Source: Coix lacryma-jobi var. lacryma-jobi (Eukaryota; Streptophyta; Magnoliopsida; Poales; Poaceae). From it: a DNA stretch of 64,000 nucleotides. The stretch is from positions 372,001 through 436,000 of the forward strand of contig VDCT01000089.1 of the NCBI GenBank assembly GCA_009763385.1. Direction: 5' to 3'. The translations under genes were made by a program, and so were the position numbers. Under the pieces are notes generated by a model that was not told the DNA's origin, did not search any database, and saw only the letters and a program-made list of their open reading frames with translations. This document shows positions 20,663-33,064 of this stretch, in pieces; the first letter of the stretch is position 1, and every line of letters starts with the position of its first letter.

Positions 20663-23600
20663 TGTTGACGGTCCTTAAACACCTGTTTTACCATCAACAT
20701 TTTACCCTAAAGTCCACCAAAAAGGCATGAAATGTAGTCAAATAGCATTCAAACTAACCGAATTCCACTTGTCCATAGAATTTTATTTGAATGCAGGATT
20801 TGAACCAAATTTGGACATTTTGACCCACCAGGAGTCAAGCCCACTCAGCAGGACCCAAATGGGCCTAAGAGGGGTGGCGCCCGCCAGCCTCAAGTGGCGC
20901 CCGCCACTTGTGTTGGCCCAAGTACCACCCCCTGCCACGTCACCGATTCGTGTGACCTCCCCAAGGCTAAATCTCGGCCCTTGGTCACTAGGTCATGGCA
21001 TCGGATGGCTCAGGATGAGTGGCGTGGATCAAGGCTGATGGGCGGTTACTAAGACATGCAACCGACCTCCAAACTGCCTCGGACAACCACCTGGAGGCCG
21101 TTGGATCAAAGGCGGTGCATCCAGCGGCCAGGAGACTGGCGGCCGCCAGTAGGGTTTGGCGCCCGCCACCTGACCTAACACTAGGTCGGTGGGCTGCCCC
21201 TATAAGTACCCCCCTCACTCCTCAAGACTATAAATACCCCCCTGGTGGCACCATTCCATTCGTACCACACCATCACAAAGCAACACCAAGCAAGTAGAAG
21301 CAAGCAGTGAGAGCTCAGAGAGCTTAGGCAAGTAGGTAGCTAGTAGAGCAAGGCATCTTTGCCCTCGCGGTAGCGCTTCTCAAGGCTTAGCTCAAGAGTA
21401 GAGGCGTGCGAGTGATCGGTCCTGGAGCTGGGAAGAGTCTTCCTTCATCTCCAGTTCAGGTTTTGCTCTTATTACTCAAGCACTTTATTCTATTTTATCA
21501 TTGCAAGTATTACTTTATTCTACTTATTGTTGGTAGTTCTTAGCTTCACTAAAGATAGAGCTAGGCAACTATCCCCGGTAACGGCCCAGAAATGCTTGTT
21601 GGCACTTGCTAACGTTGTTACTAGGAGTAGACTATGAAATCTATTCTTGGCAACGGCGTCGGAAGTGCTTGTAGCAAGTCCGGTCACTATACCTAAAGGA
21701 GTGAAGCTAAAGCAGCTATCAACTAATGCCAAGCGGGGTTGTCAATCCCGACACTAGTAGGAGCTAGCTAGAGAGAATGCAATCTACCAAAGGGAGATTC
21801 TGCAAGCGCACAGAACTATCATAGTAGCACTTCGCCTGGGAGTACCAGGTGTCGATTTATTTGATCCCAAGGGAAGGCTAGGGTGGTGTATGAGTCGAGT
21901 CAAGGAGGGGATGAGAGTCAAAGAAAAGAGAAAAGGAAAAGGGGAGAAGGGAAGATGAAAGGCTAGAAAGAATATATGGGTGGCTAGGTAAGGATGAAGT
22001 GGATGGCTAAGGTAGGTGGATGGATAGGTGGATAGGGAATGGGGTAACTAAAGGTAACTAATGATAACTAAGATAACTACTACTCCTAATAACTAATCCT
22101 AGATAACCACTAAGCAAGATAATAACGGAAGAGCAAGATGGTTACGAAGCAAGGCAGGCAAAAGTCAATAAAGCAACTAAGCTAAGTATAGTTTTATTCC
22201 TATCTTGTCAAGTATCGAGGCGTACTAGCCTTTACCACTTAATTAGGTTGAACGCTAGCACAACGAGCCTTACTGTTAAACTGGGCCAACTACGTGGTGG
22301 AATTCAAGGCGCACAGGGCTGTCACCACCTGCTTGCTACCACAGCTATCCGGGGGTCCAGCTGTATCTGAAGGTAAGTCTATAACTAAGCACCACGCTTA
22401 ACTACATTCCAACTATCTTTATCCTAGCTCTAAATAGAGACACCCTTGCGGACGTCAGAGCAAACACTTGACTTGATAAGATAAACACTAAACTAACTAA
22501 GCAACCTATTGGCAAAGATCAAACACTAAGCTCACTAGAGATTAACTACTATGGCTAAGTGAATTGAACTGTAGGATAGCTAGGCACTCAAGCAATCAAT
22601 CAAGTATACCACTCAATACTGATAAGTAGAATAAAGTAAGACTTGAAATGATAAAATAGAATAAAGTGCTTGAGTAACAAGAGCAAAACCTGAACTGGAG
22701 ATGAAGGAAGACTCTTCCCAGCTCCAGGACCGATCACTCGCATGCCTCTACTCTTGAGCTAAGCCTTGAGCAGCGCTACCGCGAGGGCGAAGGTGCCTTG
22801 CTCTACTAGCTACCTACTTGCCTAAGCTTCTAACCTAACTCTCACTTCTCTTGCTTGGTGTTGCTCTGCTTGAGATGGTACGAATGGAGAGGTGCCTCCC
22901 GGGGGGTATTTATAGCTTGAGGAGTGAGGGGGGTTCTTATAGGGGGCAGCCACCTGACCTAGGGTTAGGTCAGGTGGCGGGCGCCACTCCCCACTAGCGG
23001 CCGCCAGTGCACTGACCGTTGGATGAACCGCCTCTGCATCAACGGCATCCAGGAGGTTGTCCGAGGCGGTTTGGAGGTCGGTTGCATGTCCTAGCAACCG
23101 CCCATCAGCCTTGATCCGCGCCATTTCGTCCTGAGCCCTCCGATCAAACCGACCTAGTGACCAAGGGCCAAGATTTGGCCCTGGGGAGGTCACACGGATC
23201 GGTGACGTGGCAGGGGGTGAAGCTTGGGCCAACCCAAGTGGCGGGTGCCACTTGTGGCTGGCGTGCGCCACCTAGGGGTGGCGGGCGCCACCCCTCTTAG
23301 GCCCATTTGGGCCCTGCCGAGTGGGCTTGTCTCCTGGTGGGTCCATATGTCCAAATTTGGTTCAAATCCTGCATTCAAATAAAATTCTATGGACATGTGG
23401 AATTCGGTTAGTTTGAAACCTATTTGACTACATTTCATGCCTTTTTGGTGGACTTTTAGGGTCAAATGTTGACGGTAAAACAGGTGTTTAAGGACCGTCA
23501 ACACTTATCAGTATTGAGTGGTATACTTGATTGATTGCTTGAGTGCCTAGCTATCCTACAGTTCAATTCACTTAGCCATAGTAGTTAATCTCTAGTGAGC

Positions 23601-24579
23601 TTAGTGTTTGATCTTTGCCAATAGGTTGCTTAGTTAGTTTAGTGTTTATCTTATTAAGTCAAGTATTTGCTCTGACGTCCGCAAGGGTGTCCCTATTCAA
23701 AGCTAGGGTAGAGATAGTTAGAATATAGTTAAGCGTGGTGCTTAGTTATAGAGTTACCTTCAGATACGGCTAGACCCCCGGATAGCTGTGGTAGCAAGCA
23801 GGTGGTGACAGCCCTGTGCGCCTTGAATTCCATCACGTAGTTGGCCCAGTTTAACAGTAAGGCTCGTTGTGCTAGCGTTCAACCTAATTAAGTGGTAAAG
23901 GCTAGTGCGCCTCGGTACTTGACAAGATAGGAATAAAACTTTACTTAACTTAGTTGCTTTATTGTCTTTTGCCTGCCTTGCTTCGTAACTATCTTGCTTC
24001 GTAGTTATCTTGCTTTGTAGTTATCTAGGAGTAGTTAGTAGTTAGTAGTTAGTTACCTTTAGTTACCCCTCTATCTATCTAGTTATCCACCTTACCTTAG
24101 CCATCCATTTCATCCTTACCTATCCACCCACATATTCTTTATAGCCTTTCATCTTCCCTTCTCCCCTTTTCCTTTTTCTTATTTCTTCGACTCTCATCCC
24201 CTCCTTGACTCAACTCATACACCACCCTAGCCTTCCCTTGGGATCAAATAAATCGACACCTGGTACTCCCAGGCGAAGTGCTACTACGATAGTTCTGTGC
24301 GCTTGCAGAATCTCCTCTTGGTAGATTGCAACCTCTCTAGCTAGCTCCTACTAGTGTCGGGATTGACAACCCCATTTGACATTAGTAGATAGCTGCTTTA
24401 GCTTCGCTCCTTTAGGTATAGTGACCGGACCTGCTACAAGCACTTCTGACTCCGTTGCCAGGAATAGATTTCATAGTCTACTCCTGGTAACAACGTTAGC
24501 AAGTGCCAACAAGCATTTCTGGGCCGTTACCGGGGAAAGTGCCTAGCTCTATCTTTAGTGAAGCTAAGAACTACCAACA
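20663..24579 (+). repeat. 3' LTR of the Athila-like element, split by a solo LTR
   Basis: Begins TGTTGACGGTCC and ends CTACCAACA. LTR parts are 20663-21527 and 23504-24579 (one copy of CTTAT being duplicated). The two LTRs of the element differ at only a few positions in the first 200 bases by eye, consistent with a fairly recent insertion. Confidence 0.9.
21528..23503 (-). repeat. Inverted solo LTR of the same Athila-like family
   Basis: Reverse-complement LTR, TGTTGGTAG at 21528 to CCGTCAACA at 23503, 1976 bp. The perfect duplication CTTAT flanks it (21523-21527, 23504-23508). No internal sequence remains, so it is a recombination product of a full element inserted in the opposite direction. 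Confidence 0.95.
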
Positions 24580-25129
24580 CCTATGCATATGCAATCAGAA
24601 GCTTAAAGCATCGGTTTCGGTCATACACTACACGGCTCAAGTTTAACTCAATGTGCAATGAGAAACAGTCTCGAAACCGTGATGTGTTGACAAGCAATCC
24701 CATCTCGATCTTTTCAATTCACTTATGACTTGGTTCAGATTTTAATCAGAATATGAACATACCAAGCAAGTGAATGACTCAGAACTAGAGACATAACAAC
24801 CTAGCATATATCAAAAGCACGAGTGAATTCCACACATCCTGCACATGCTAGTTGCATATCTCAATGGTGAACATTTTCAGATTTTAAGTTCATTAAGCAG
24901 GTTCACCAATTCAAAAATAGCTCAGCTCATAACATGTATTAGTGATCAGAAGGAGCATAAGCTACCAATATCAACATAAGCATCGGAGCATACTAAACAG
25001 AGCATAATCACATTCTAAAGATTATATACCTGAAGCTCAGAATTGTAAGAGCGTATGCTGAATTGCAAAAGAAAGCAAGGTAAACGAAAAAGTCAGTCTA
25101 TAATACAAGAATCAAAATGTTTCCCCCAT
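24580..25129 (-). other. Noncoding Sirevirus 1 sequence between insertion and pol
   Basis: Continues the noncoding 3' region of Sirevirus 1 after the Athila-like insertion; it parallels about 42062-42614 of Sirevirus 2. No ORF, no envelope-like gene and no distinctive motif seen. Confidence 0.8.
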
Positions 25130-28100
25130 CTAAAAGGGGAAACACACACCAAGCTCACCCCTCAACCGATTAAAGGTTGATTCGTCTAAAGGCTTGGTGA
25201 AAATATCAGCCAACTGATGATGAGTATCGACATGGCGAAGGTCGATATCACCTTTCTCATGGTGGTCTTGCAGAAAATGGAAGCGCACATCAATGTGTTT
25301 GGTCTTCGAGTGAAGCATGGGGTTCTTAGCAACGCTAATAGCACTCGTGCTGTCACAAAGCAAAGGTACGTGAGAAAAGCTCAGACCAAAATCACGCAAA
25401 GTGGCCATCATCTAAAGCAACTGAGAATAGCAGCTAGCCGCAGCAACATATTCAGCCTCTGTGGTAGATTGAGCGACACTAGACTGCTTGCGTGAAGACC
25501 ACGATACAAGAGAAGAACCAATAAATTGACAACCAGCAAAATCGGCATCAGAATAACCGCAGAGGGAGAGGGTGGAGGAAGCTGAATACCAAATCCCAAA
25601 CTCAGGTGTGAAATGAAGGTACCTGAAAATGCGCTTGACCGCCTGATGGTGAGAAGTGCGCGGCGACACCTGAAAGCGCGCGCACAGACACACCGCGAAC
25701 TGGATGTCCGGGCGTGTCGCCATCAGGTAGAGTAGCGACCCGATCATGCTTCGGTACTCCTTCTGGTCCACAGCTTCTCCATCCTTGTCCGCATCCAAGG
25801 CCGTCGTGGTCGACATGGGTGTTGGAAGAGGCTTGGCCTCACCCATATCGAACCTCTTCAGCAAGTCTTTGGTGTACTTGCCCTGGTGCACAAACGTTCC
25901 CTCTCGGGATTGCTTAATTTGCAACCCGAGAAAGAATGTCAACTCGCCCATCATGCTCATCTCAAACTCCCTGCTCATAATATCTGCAAACTTGGCAACC
26001 AAAGCGTGAGAAGAACCACCGAAAATGATATCATCCACGTAAATCTGGACCAAGAGAGTGTCTTTGCCTTGCTTGAGGAGAAAGAGCGTTTTATCAACGC
26101 ATCCCATTTTAAAACCTTTAGCAAGCAAAAAGGTTTTCAACCTATCATACCATGCTCTAGGGGCTTGTTTCAAACCACATAAAGCTTTGTGGAGTTTGAA
26201 AACATGGTTCGGAAACTTGGGATTTTCAAAACCGGGGGGTTGTTCAACATAAACCTCTTCTTCTATGTAGCCGTTTAAGAAGGCACTCTTGACATCCATT
26301 TGAAAAAGTTTGAAACCTTTGGATGCAGCAAAAGCCAAGAGTATCCTAATAGCCTCCAAACGAGCTACCGAAGCAAAAGCCTCCTCATAGTCTATCCCCT
26401 CCTTCTGACTATAACCCTTGGCCACAAGTCTAGCTTTGTTCCTCACAATGTGGCCATCCTCTCCTTGTTTGTTTTTGAAAACCCATTTTGTCCCAATAGG
26501 ATTACAGTCTGGAGGAGGTGGAACTAAAACCCAAACCCGATTTCGCTCAAAATTTTCTAACTCCTGATGCATGGCATTGACCCAATCGAGATCCTTCAAA
26601 GCGTGTCCAACATCTCAGGGTTCAAAATCAGCAACAAATGCAGAATGAGCAAAGTGAGAGATTTGTTGTGACCTGGACCGAGTGACACGTTCGTCAATGC
26701 TACCGATCATCTGCTGAGGCGGGTGTTGGCGCTGAATGTGTCGTGGCGCCTCCCGGGCTGAAATAGCCTCCCCCTCAGCAACAGCTGGTGCCTCCCCAGG
26801 TACAAAAGGCACCGCTCGGGGTGGCGGATCCCACGGCCCCCATGAGGAAGAAGTGTCAGGGCCATGAGTCGTAGTAGAAGCCACTCTTTGCGGCATAGCA
26901 GGTGGAGGCGATGCTGGGTCACCCATGCCTTCAGCATCCTCGTCCTCATCATTGAACAGAGGCTCACCAACCTCATGATCACCTGCACGCTCAAAACGAG
27001 AAGAAGGACAAACCATGGTCTCGTCGAAGGTGACATCGGATGTCTCCATGACTTGGTTAGTATCAAGGTTAAGTACACGATATGCACGAGTGTGAGTACC
27101 ATAACCCAAAAATACACCGTCAGAAGAACGAGACTCAAATTTGTCCAGGTTGCCTTTCTTCAATATAAAACAGTGGCAACCGAAGACTCTAAAATAACTC
27201 ACTTTGGGTTGTCTACCAAAACACAACTCATAAGAAGTCTTTTTTAGAAAGGCTCTCAGAAAAATGCGATTGGAAATATAGCATGCAGTGTTCATAGCTT
27301 CGGCCCAATATCGCCTAGGAGTCCTATGCTCATCGAGCATCGTCCTGGCCATCTCTACAAGGGTCCGATTTTTCCTCTCTACAACACCATTTTGGGGCGG
27401 TGTGTAGGGGGAAGAAAACTGATGCTCCAAACCCAAAGAGTTACAAAACTTCTCAAAATCCGAATTCTTGAATTCAGAACCATTATCACTACGAATAGCT
27501 CGCATCGAGTTCATAGGGAACTCGTTCTGAAGACGCAAAATCAGATTGCGAGCAAAAGAGAAAGTCTCCGTCTTCTCAGTCAAAAAGAAGACCCATTAAT
27601 ATCTCGAAAAATCGTCAACAACAACCAAAATATACCACTTACCCCCAACCGAGCTCACCCGAGCCGGACCAATAAGGTCCATGTGTAAAAGCTCTCCAGG
27701 GTGCGAAGTCATGACCTGAGTCACTGGATGGTGGGGAGCGGCAACCATCTTCCCATGTCTACAAGAATGGCAAACAAGGTCCTTTTCCATGGACAACTTG
27801 GGCAATCCTCGGATTAGGCCAAGTGAGCTAAGCCTTACAAGCAAGTCGAAGCTCAGATGACCGAGTCTCCTATGCCACTTCCAAAGATCAGAGGAGGAAG
27901 GACCAGCCACAAGACAGCGAGAAAATCCAAACGACTCCGAGAAATTTGCACGAAAGACTTTCCCAAAGGTCGAAATCAAACATACAAGATTGCCCTGAGG
28001 ATCTAAAATGCGACTGAGATTCGGTTTAAAACGAATCTCATAGTCATCATCAAAAAGTTGCGAAACAGAAAGAAGGTTAAAATGCAAGTTAGAAACAAGA

Positions 28101-28285
28101 GCAACATCACGCAACACAAAGTGCTCATTAACTCGCACCGACCCACGAGACAACACTTTACCTTTACTATTGTCACCGAAGGTGATAAATTCCTTTTCGG
28201 CAACAGAACTATGACTGGAGAACCACCTGGCGTTTTCGGTCATGTGTCTCGAGCAACCGGAATCCACCAACCAAATGCCCTCCAA
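25130..28285 (-). pseudogene. pol: pol of Sirevirus 1
   Basis: One reading frame of about 1050 codons with order protease, integrase, reverse transcriptase, RNase H, typical of Ty1/copia. Visible motifs: WLVDSGCSRHMT (protease), zinc-binding H-H-C-C and D-D-E integrase motifs including VVERKNRTL, YVDDIIFGG of reverse transcriptase (about 26035), and ADIFTKPL near the end. Three stops break it: 27596-27598 (TAA), 26615-26617 (TGA) and 25412-25414 (TAG where Sirevirus 2 has TGG). A 36-base in-frame deletion near 25530 removes 12 residues of the RNase H region present in Sirevirus 2. No frameshift was found, so decay here is nearly all by substitution. It is in a different frame from gag. Confidence 0.9.
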
Positions 28286-28299
28286 TCGTTTTACCTACA

Positions 28300-30921
28300 T
28301 CAATAAAAAGACATAGGGTGAGCATACGGTCCAACACTGGGGTTAGTGAAGTAGGAAGAATACCAGTGTTGGGCCGGCTGCTCAAAAGAACGGTCAGTGT
28401 AAAAACCATTCCTAGCATGCCCACGGGGAAAGCGATCACCACGCACAGGAAAACGTGGTCCGCTAAGCAAAGAGCGTTCATCGCGATAGTCAAAACGCGG
28501 TGAAGGGAAACGCTCAACAAAGCCTCCGCCACGGGGTCCGTATCCTGCAACGTCAGGACCCCGTCGGGCAACTCCTCCCTGATGCCTAGGACCTTGAGGC
28601 ACTGCGCCTCTAGGCCTAGCAACTCTCCTCGGAGCTCTCCTCTGAACATTTGGCACATGTACATCATGGAAAGGATGGTACATGTCCGGATTGTTCATCT
28701 CCCTGGAACGGCGCTCCTCTCTCTTGCGCCGAAAGCAGAACTCACTCAAGTGTCCATCTCTCCCACAGTGCTCACAATGGTACCTCACCGCTCTCATAGG
28801 GGGTTGTTGGTACTCACGGTTGTGGGTTTGGATCACTTTGCCCTTCTGTGTCAAATGCTCCTCCTGGATAGGTGGCATTGTGTCTAGCTTGTTCTTGAGG
28901 TGGTTAGGTTTGGGAGCCCACTGTTGGTTCTTGGGTGGAGCTCGTGGAGGTTCTTCAAACACCCCATCCTTGGTGTTAGGCTTGAGAGGCTCTTTAGGTG
29001 GAAGCTTGGTAAGTTTGGCAGTAGTAGTGGAGTTGGGCTTCTCACATGGGTTCAGACCACTCGACTCTCCAATCTTCCCAAAAGCAGAAAGATCAACACC
29101 GGAGCAAAGCCTACACCAGGACCTCCAGCAACACGCTTAAATTGGGAGATCATCATCCCAAGCTGTGGCTCACTACATGACACCCATGACAACATGGTCC
29201 GAAGGTATGTGTTTTCCTCCTCGGTTTGCATCTTGCCATGCTTCACGTTTGCAATCTCCATCTCCAAACCCTCGCACAAAGCACACCTAGTCACATAAGT
29301 GCTACCCGAGCTGGCCTTCTCAAGAGACTTAATCTTGGCATTCTTCTCTGCCAACTCAGTTTGCAAGCCTGGACAGGACTTGCACGCACCCAACAACACG
29401 GGTCTAGCCCGGAGCTCATCCACCTCTCCAACCAAAGCAGCATACTTACTCCTCAAAGTGAGAAGATCAGTCATGTGCTTGGTACATGACTCGCACTCAG
29501 CCTCCTCAGACACGACTACGGTGGATCTAGCAAACTCAAGCTCCTTCACCGTATCCTCCCACTTCTGCCTAAACTCCTTGCGCTCTCTAGCTGCACGCCT
29601 AAGCAACTTATCCTGACTAAGCAAAGCGGCAGTAAGCTTATCAACTTCGGCAGAGAGTTCCTCGGGAGTTTGCGATACCTGCGAGGAGTCATCGTCGTTG
29701 TCGTTCTGAGGGATGTTCTCCAGCTTGCCGTCGACCTCATCACCAAGGGCCATGGTGCATAAGCCCTCGTTGTCAGCAAAGAAGCAGAGGCCGTTCAGCT
29801 TGTCCTTGATCCTCTTCCTCTTCTTGGACTCGTTATCGCTTGAGCATGTGGAGTCGTCCTCCGAGTCATCGACGTCGCTGAGCGTGGCAAAGAATGCACG
29901 CTGCTCAGCCTGGGCCTTCTCCAGGTACTTCTTCTTGATGTACTCCTTGTTGAAGCCGCCCTTTTGCTTTGGCTTCGCGGGGACGTACTTCTCCTTGCGC
30001 TTCCCAGAGTCGTACTTGTGCCCATGATCGCCCTTCTCAGATTGCTTGTTCTTCTTGGGATAGTTGGGGATGAAGTGGTCGGGGTCGCCGCACTCAAAGC
30101 ATCCTGAGCGTCCTCCTCCACGACGACGGTTCATGCGGTTGTTGTGAAACCGCGAGAACCGGTTGGCAAGCAAAGCCAACTCGTCATCCCCCAAATACTC
30201 CAACTGCTCCTCTGTGATAGAAAGAAGTGAAGAGAGTGCAAATCCACCAGAGGGGTTAGCAGAAGAGCCAGAAACCAAAGCCATAGTTGGGCCAGAAAGA
30301 TTTTCATAAGAAGCCCTCGACATGGCGTCAATCTCACTAGATTTGAGCTTACTAAAGAGCTCGTCGCATGTGAGGGTCTCATAGTTAGACGATTCGATGA
30401 TCGCCTGGACTTTTGAGTCCCACAACGACCAATCGAGAGTATGCAAAAGCTTCAAAGCCCTCTCATGATCGTCGAAAGGCAACAGCTCCTTGTTTGCTCT
30501 CATCTTGTTGACAATAACCTGAAAGCGAGCGAATAAACTCTCTATGCTCTCGCCAGGCATATGTCTAAAGTTCTCATACTCCCGCTTGTGCGACTCATAG
30601 AGACGGGATTTGACTTGAGTGGTTCTCTCATGGAAGTGCATGAGGGTCGCCCAAATCTCACGAGCCGTGGGGAGGTGAGTAACGCGATCAAACTAGGACA
30701 TGCTCAGACAGGAGAAAAGAGCGTTATGCGCTCGGCTATTGGCATCGTGCTCATCTATCTGAAGCTAAGTGACATGGGATGCCAAGACAATGTAATCCTC
30801 CTTGTTGCAAATCTCCCAAACAGAAGAGCCCATGCTTTGGAGATAGGCCGACATGTGTATCTTCCAATACGCATAGTTTTGTCCCATCAAAGAACGGCGG
30901 TTTGCCCACGTCGCGATCCAT
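28300..30921 (-). pseudogene. gag: gag of Sirevirus 1
   Basis: Long gag parallel to that of Sirevirus 2. The ATG is at 30921. A one-base insertion near 30860, TAG codons at 30765-30767 and 30693-30695, and a one-base deletion near 29100 break it. The longest open segment is 30641-29052. It holds the UBN2-like capsid core (FRHMPGESIESLFARFQ), a first zinc knuckle CFECGDPDHFIPNYP that has lost its last cysteine (C to Y), a long coiled coil with cysteine pairs (CESCTKH), and in the C-terminal segment a second knuckle (CEHCGRDGHLSEFC) and an arginine/glycine-rich tail. It ends with TGA at 28300. Confidence 0.85.
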
Positions 30922-30970
30922 GTCGCCTTCTGTGGATCTGGAACCGGCTAAGGTGGAAGATCCTTAACCT

Positions 30971-30983
30971 GCTCTGATGCCAA
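30971..30983 (-). other. Primer-binding site of Sirevirus 1
   Basis: On the minus strand TTGGCATCAGAGC, one base after the LTR end, corresponds to the initiator tRNA-Met primer site of plant copia elements. Confidence 0.85.
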
Positions 30984-30984
30984 T

Positions 30985-32438
30985 TGAAGGAACAAAAGTG
31001 CTACCAGAAAGCGACCAGAGGGGGGTGAATGGGAGCTTTAAAATTTCCTACCGGAAACTTGTCGCCACTGTCCCGAAAATTAACCCCAAGAGCAAAACCG
31101 ATGTGTGTGATGTCCACGACCCAAGAGAATGGGTGGATGTTCCCTAGGAACACAGTAGGACATCACAAAAATTCCCTCGCCCAAGTTCACGCAGGTCAAC
31201 TAGTGACAAGATTCAGGCTATTTTGTAAAGCGAGAAGCCCGATTTCTGTAGAGCACGAAGTCAGGAATCCAACGCAACAAGCGGATCTCAAATCGAAAGT
31301 CGGACGAACAAACTGCAGACGAAACAGCACAGACTCAGCAGGATCGGACGCTGGCAGCGTCCGATGTCAGAGCACCGAAAGCGTCCGATGCAAAATGAAC
31401 ACTTCTGGAACCTTACTGGACCAGCATCGGACGCTGCTACAGTGCAACCCTAGCGTCCGATGCTTGACCCCCGGCGCGTCCGATGGCAACGGACGCTCCG
31501 ATGGTCAGCGTCCGATGCTTCTTAAAAGACACTGTCAGATGACACGTGGCACTGGATGCTCCGATGGTATGAACTCAGCGTCCGATGCTCACGAACAGAG
31601 CGTCCGATGGTCCCGATTCAGAACTGTTCTTCCGTGAATTCAACCCGATCTCCTCCGAATCAAAAGCACTAAGGCTTAGACTTGGTATGAGGAGTTCCAA
31701 GGAGGTTAGTGAGCTATCCCAAGGGAATCATGGTCTGAACCTAACTTCAAATCGGTGAATTGGAAGGATTCGAGGCCAAGGGAGCAAAAACTGATCCAAC
31801 ACGAAAATCGACCGATCTACTAGCTCGTGAGGTTAGAGATGATTTCCTTCGGTGCAAAGGAGTGCCTCACGATCTAGAACAAATCAGTTCAAACGGATTT
31901 GTAAAAGACGCACCGAGTAGAAAGATCGATCAACGGGAAAAACGTAGAGAAAAGCAACCCGCGAAGAACAAGAACAAAACACGAATTACAACCACGAATT
32001 TGCAACCGTGTGGCTACCACACGCTACAATAGTGAGATTATGGTATCACTTCCTCAAAATCTCACGGGCACAGAGGTATGATTGTCTTCTCTGTGGATCT
32101 CAGTTCGCTACAGCAGGGAATGGGAGAGCAGGAAACCCTAGGTGGAAAATAGCAAACGACTGAGATCATTTGGGAGGTGGGTGTCTCCCCCTACTTATCC
32201 TAATTCTAGTTCCCACTCTACCCCTAAGTATTTATAGAGCGACCCAGCCAAACCCTAAGGCTATCCTGGACCAACCCGAAGATGATGCTGATCTAACGAC
32301 CACGCCCGCAAAACTGGTAGCGTTGCCTCGACGCAACCTCACTGATTGCCGCCACGTGCCGCCCTCGCTCCGCTTGTCCTTTTCTCGGACTCTGCCCCCG
32401 ATTTTGTGGCTGAAACCGGGAAAACAGGCCTTCATGTC
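30985..32438 (-). repeat. Partial 5' LTR of Sirevirus 1, subfamily with GCGTCCGATG repeats
   Basis: Starts TGAAGGAACA beside the primer site. It aligns with the 3' LTR only loosely (roughly 70 percent by eye over the first part) and stops at 32438 inside the hairpin array, after its first unit (32395-32420). It contains a TATA box (TATAAATA, 32229-32236 minus strand) and the repeat array at 31342-31613. Confidence 0.8.
31342..31613. repeat. GCGTCCGATG repeat array
   Basis: Seven forward copies of GCGTCCGATG, two inverted (ATCGGACGC) and two near-copies (GCTCCGATGG) in 270 bases. It occupies the same LTR position as the CGGACTGTCCG array in the other subfamily and shares the GTCCG core. Confidence 0.85.
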
Positions 32439-32789
32439 TGAAGGACCGAGAGTGCTACCAGAAAGCGACCAAAGGGGGGGTGAATGGGAGCTTTAAATTT
32501 CCTTTCAGAAACTTTAAGCCTCTGTCCCAAAAATCAACCCCAAGAGCAAAACCGATGCGCGTGATGTCCACGACCCAAGAGAATGGGTGGATGTTCCCTA
32601 GGAACACAGCGGGACACCACAAAAATTCCCTCGCCCAAGTTCACGCAGGTCAACTAGTGATAGGATGAACTTTGTAAAGCGAGAAGCCCGATTTCTATAG
32701 AGCACGAAGTCAGGAATCCAACGCAACTAGCGGATCTCAAATCAAAAATCGGACGAACAAACTGCGGACGAAAACGCGCAGGACAGCTT

Positions 32790-33064
32790 TGACCGGACTC
32801 TGCCTGCGTCCGGTCAGGCACCACCGGGCGCGTCCGGTCAAGCGAAGTCAAATTTCAGAGCTCTCTGTTTGTGACCGGACTCACTGTCCTGGAGCGTCTG
32901 GTCACCACTTTAGAGTCCGGTCAGTCAGACACAAGCACGATGAACAGTGCCAAGGATGAGTTAGGTCAGAGAGCAAACGGTGCGTCCGGTCAGCAACAAA
33001 AACTTTATACGCGACATTCAACGACCGGACGCGTCCGGTCAGCACGATGCATGCGTCCGGTCGC
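32790..33064. repeat. GCGTCCGGTCA repeat array
   Basis: Repeats of TGCGTCCGGTCA and its inverse TGACCGGAC, about nine copies with near-copies, at the same LTR position as the other arrays. Flanks again differ while the core CGGAC/GTCCG is shared. Confidence 0.8.

Larger units (their letters stand above)
14960..24579 (+). mobile_element. Non-autonomous Athila-like gypsy element
   Basis: Complete plus-strand element inserted in Sirevirus 1. The target duplication CCTAT is perfect (14955-14959 and 24580-24584). It has 5' LTR, tRNA-Asp-type primer site, one gag-protease ORF, a 1.7-kb noncoding segment, a polypurine tract and a 3' LTR. No reverse transcriptase, RNase H or integrase is present, so mobility would need enzymes from related elements. 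Excluding the solo LTR in its 3' LTR it is about 7.6 kb. Athila affinity is judged from the gag (FLEIC and RLFPFSL motifs), the protease region and the primer site. Confidence 0.9.

Noticed and set aside
24580..25129. Possible envelope-like gene between pol and the 3' LTR of the Sireviruses
   Set aside because: No open frame in either copy over this region (also 41640-42614).
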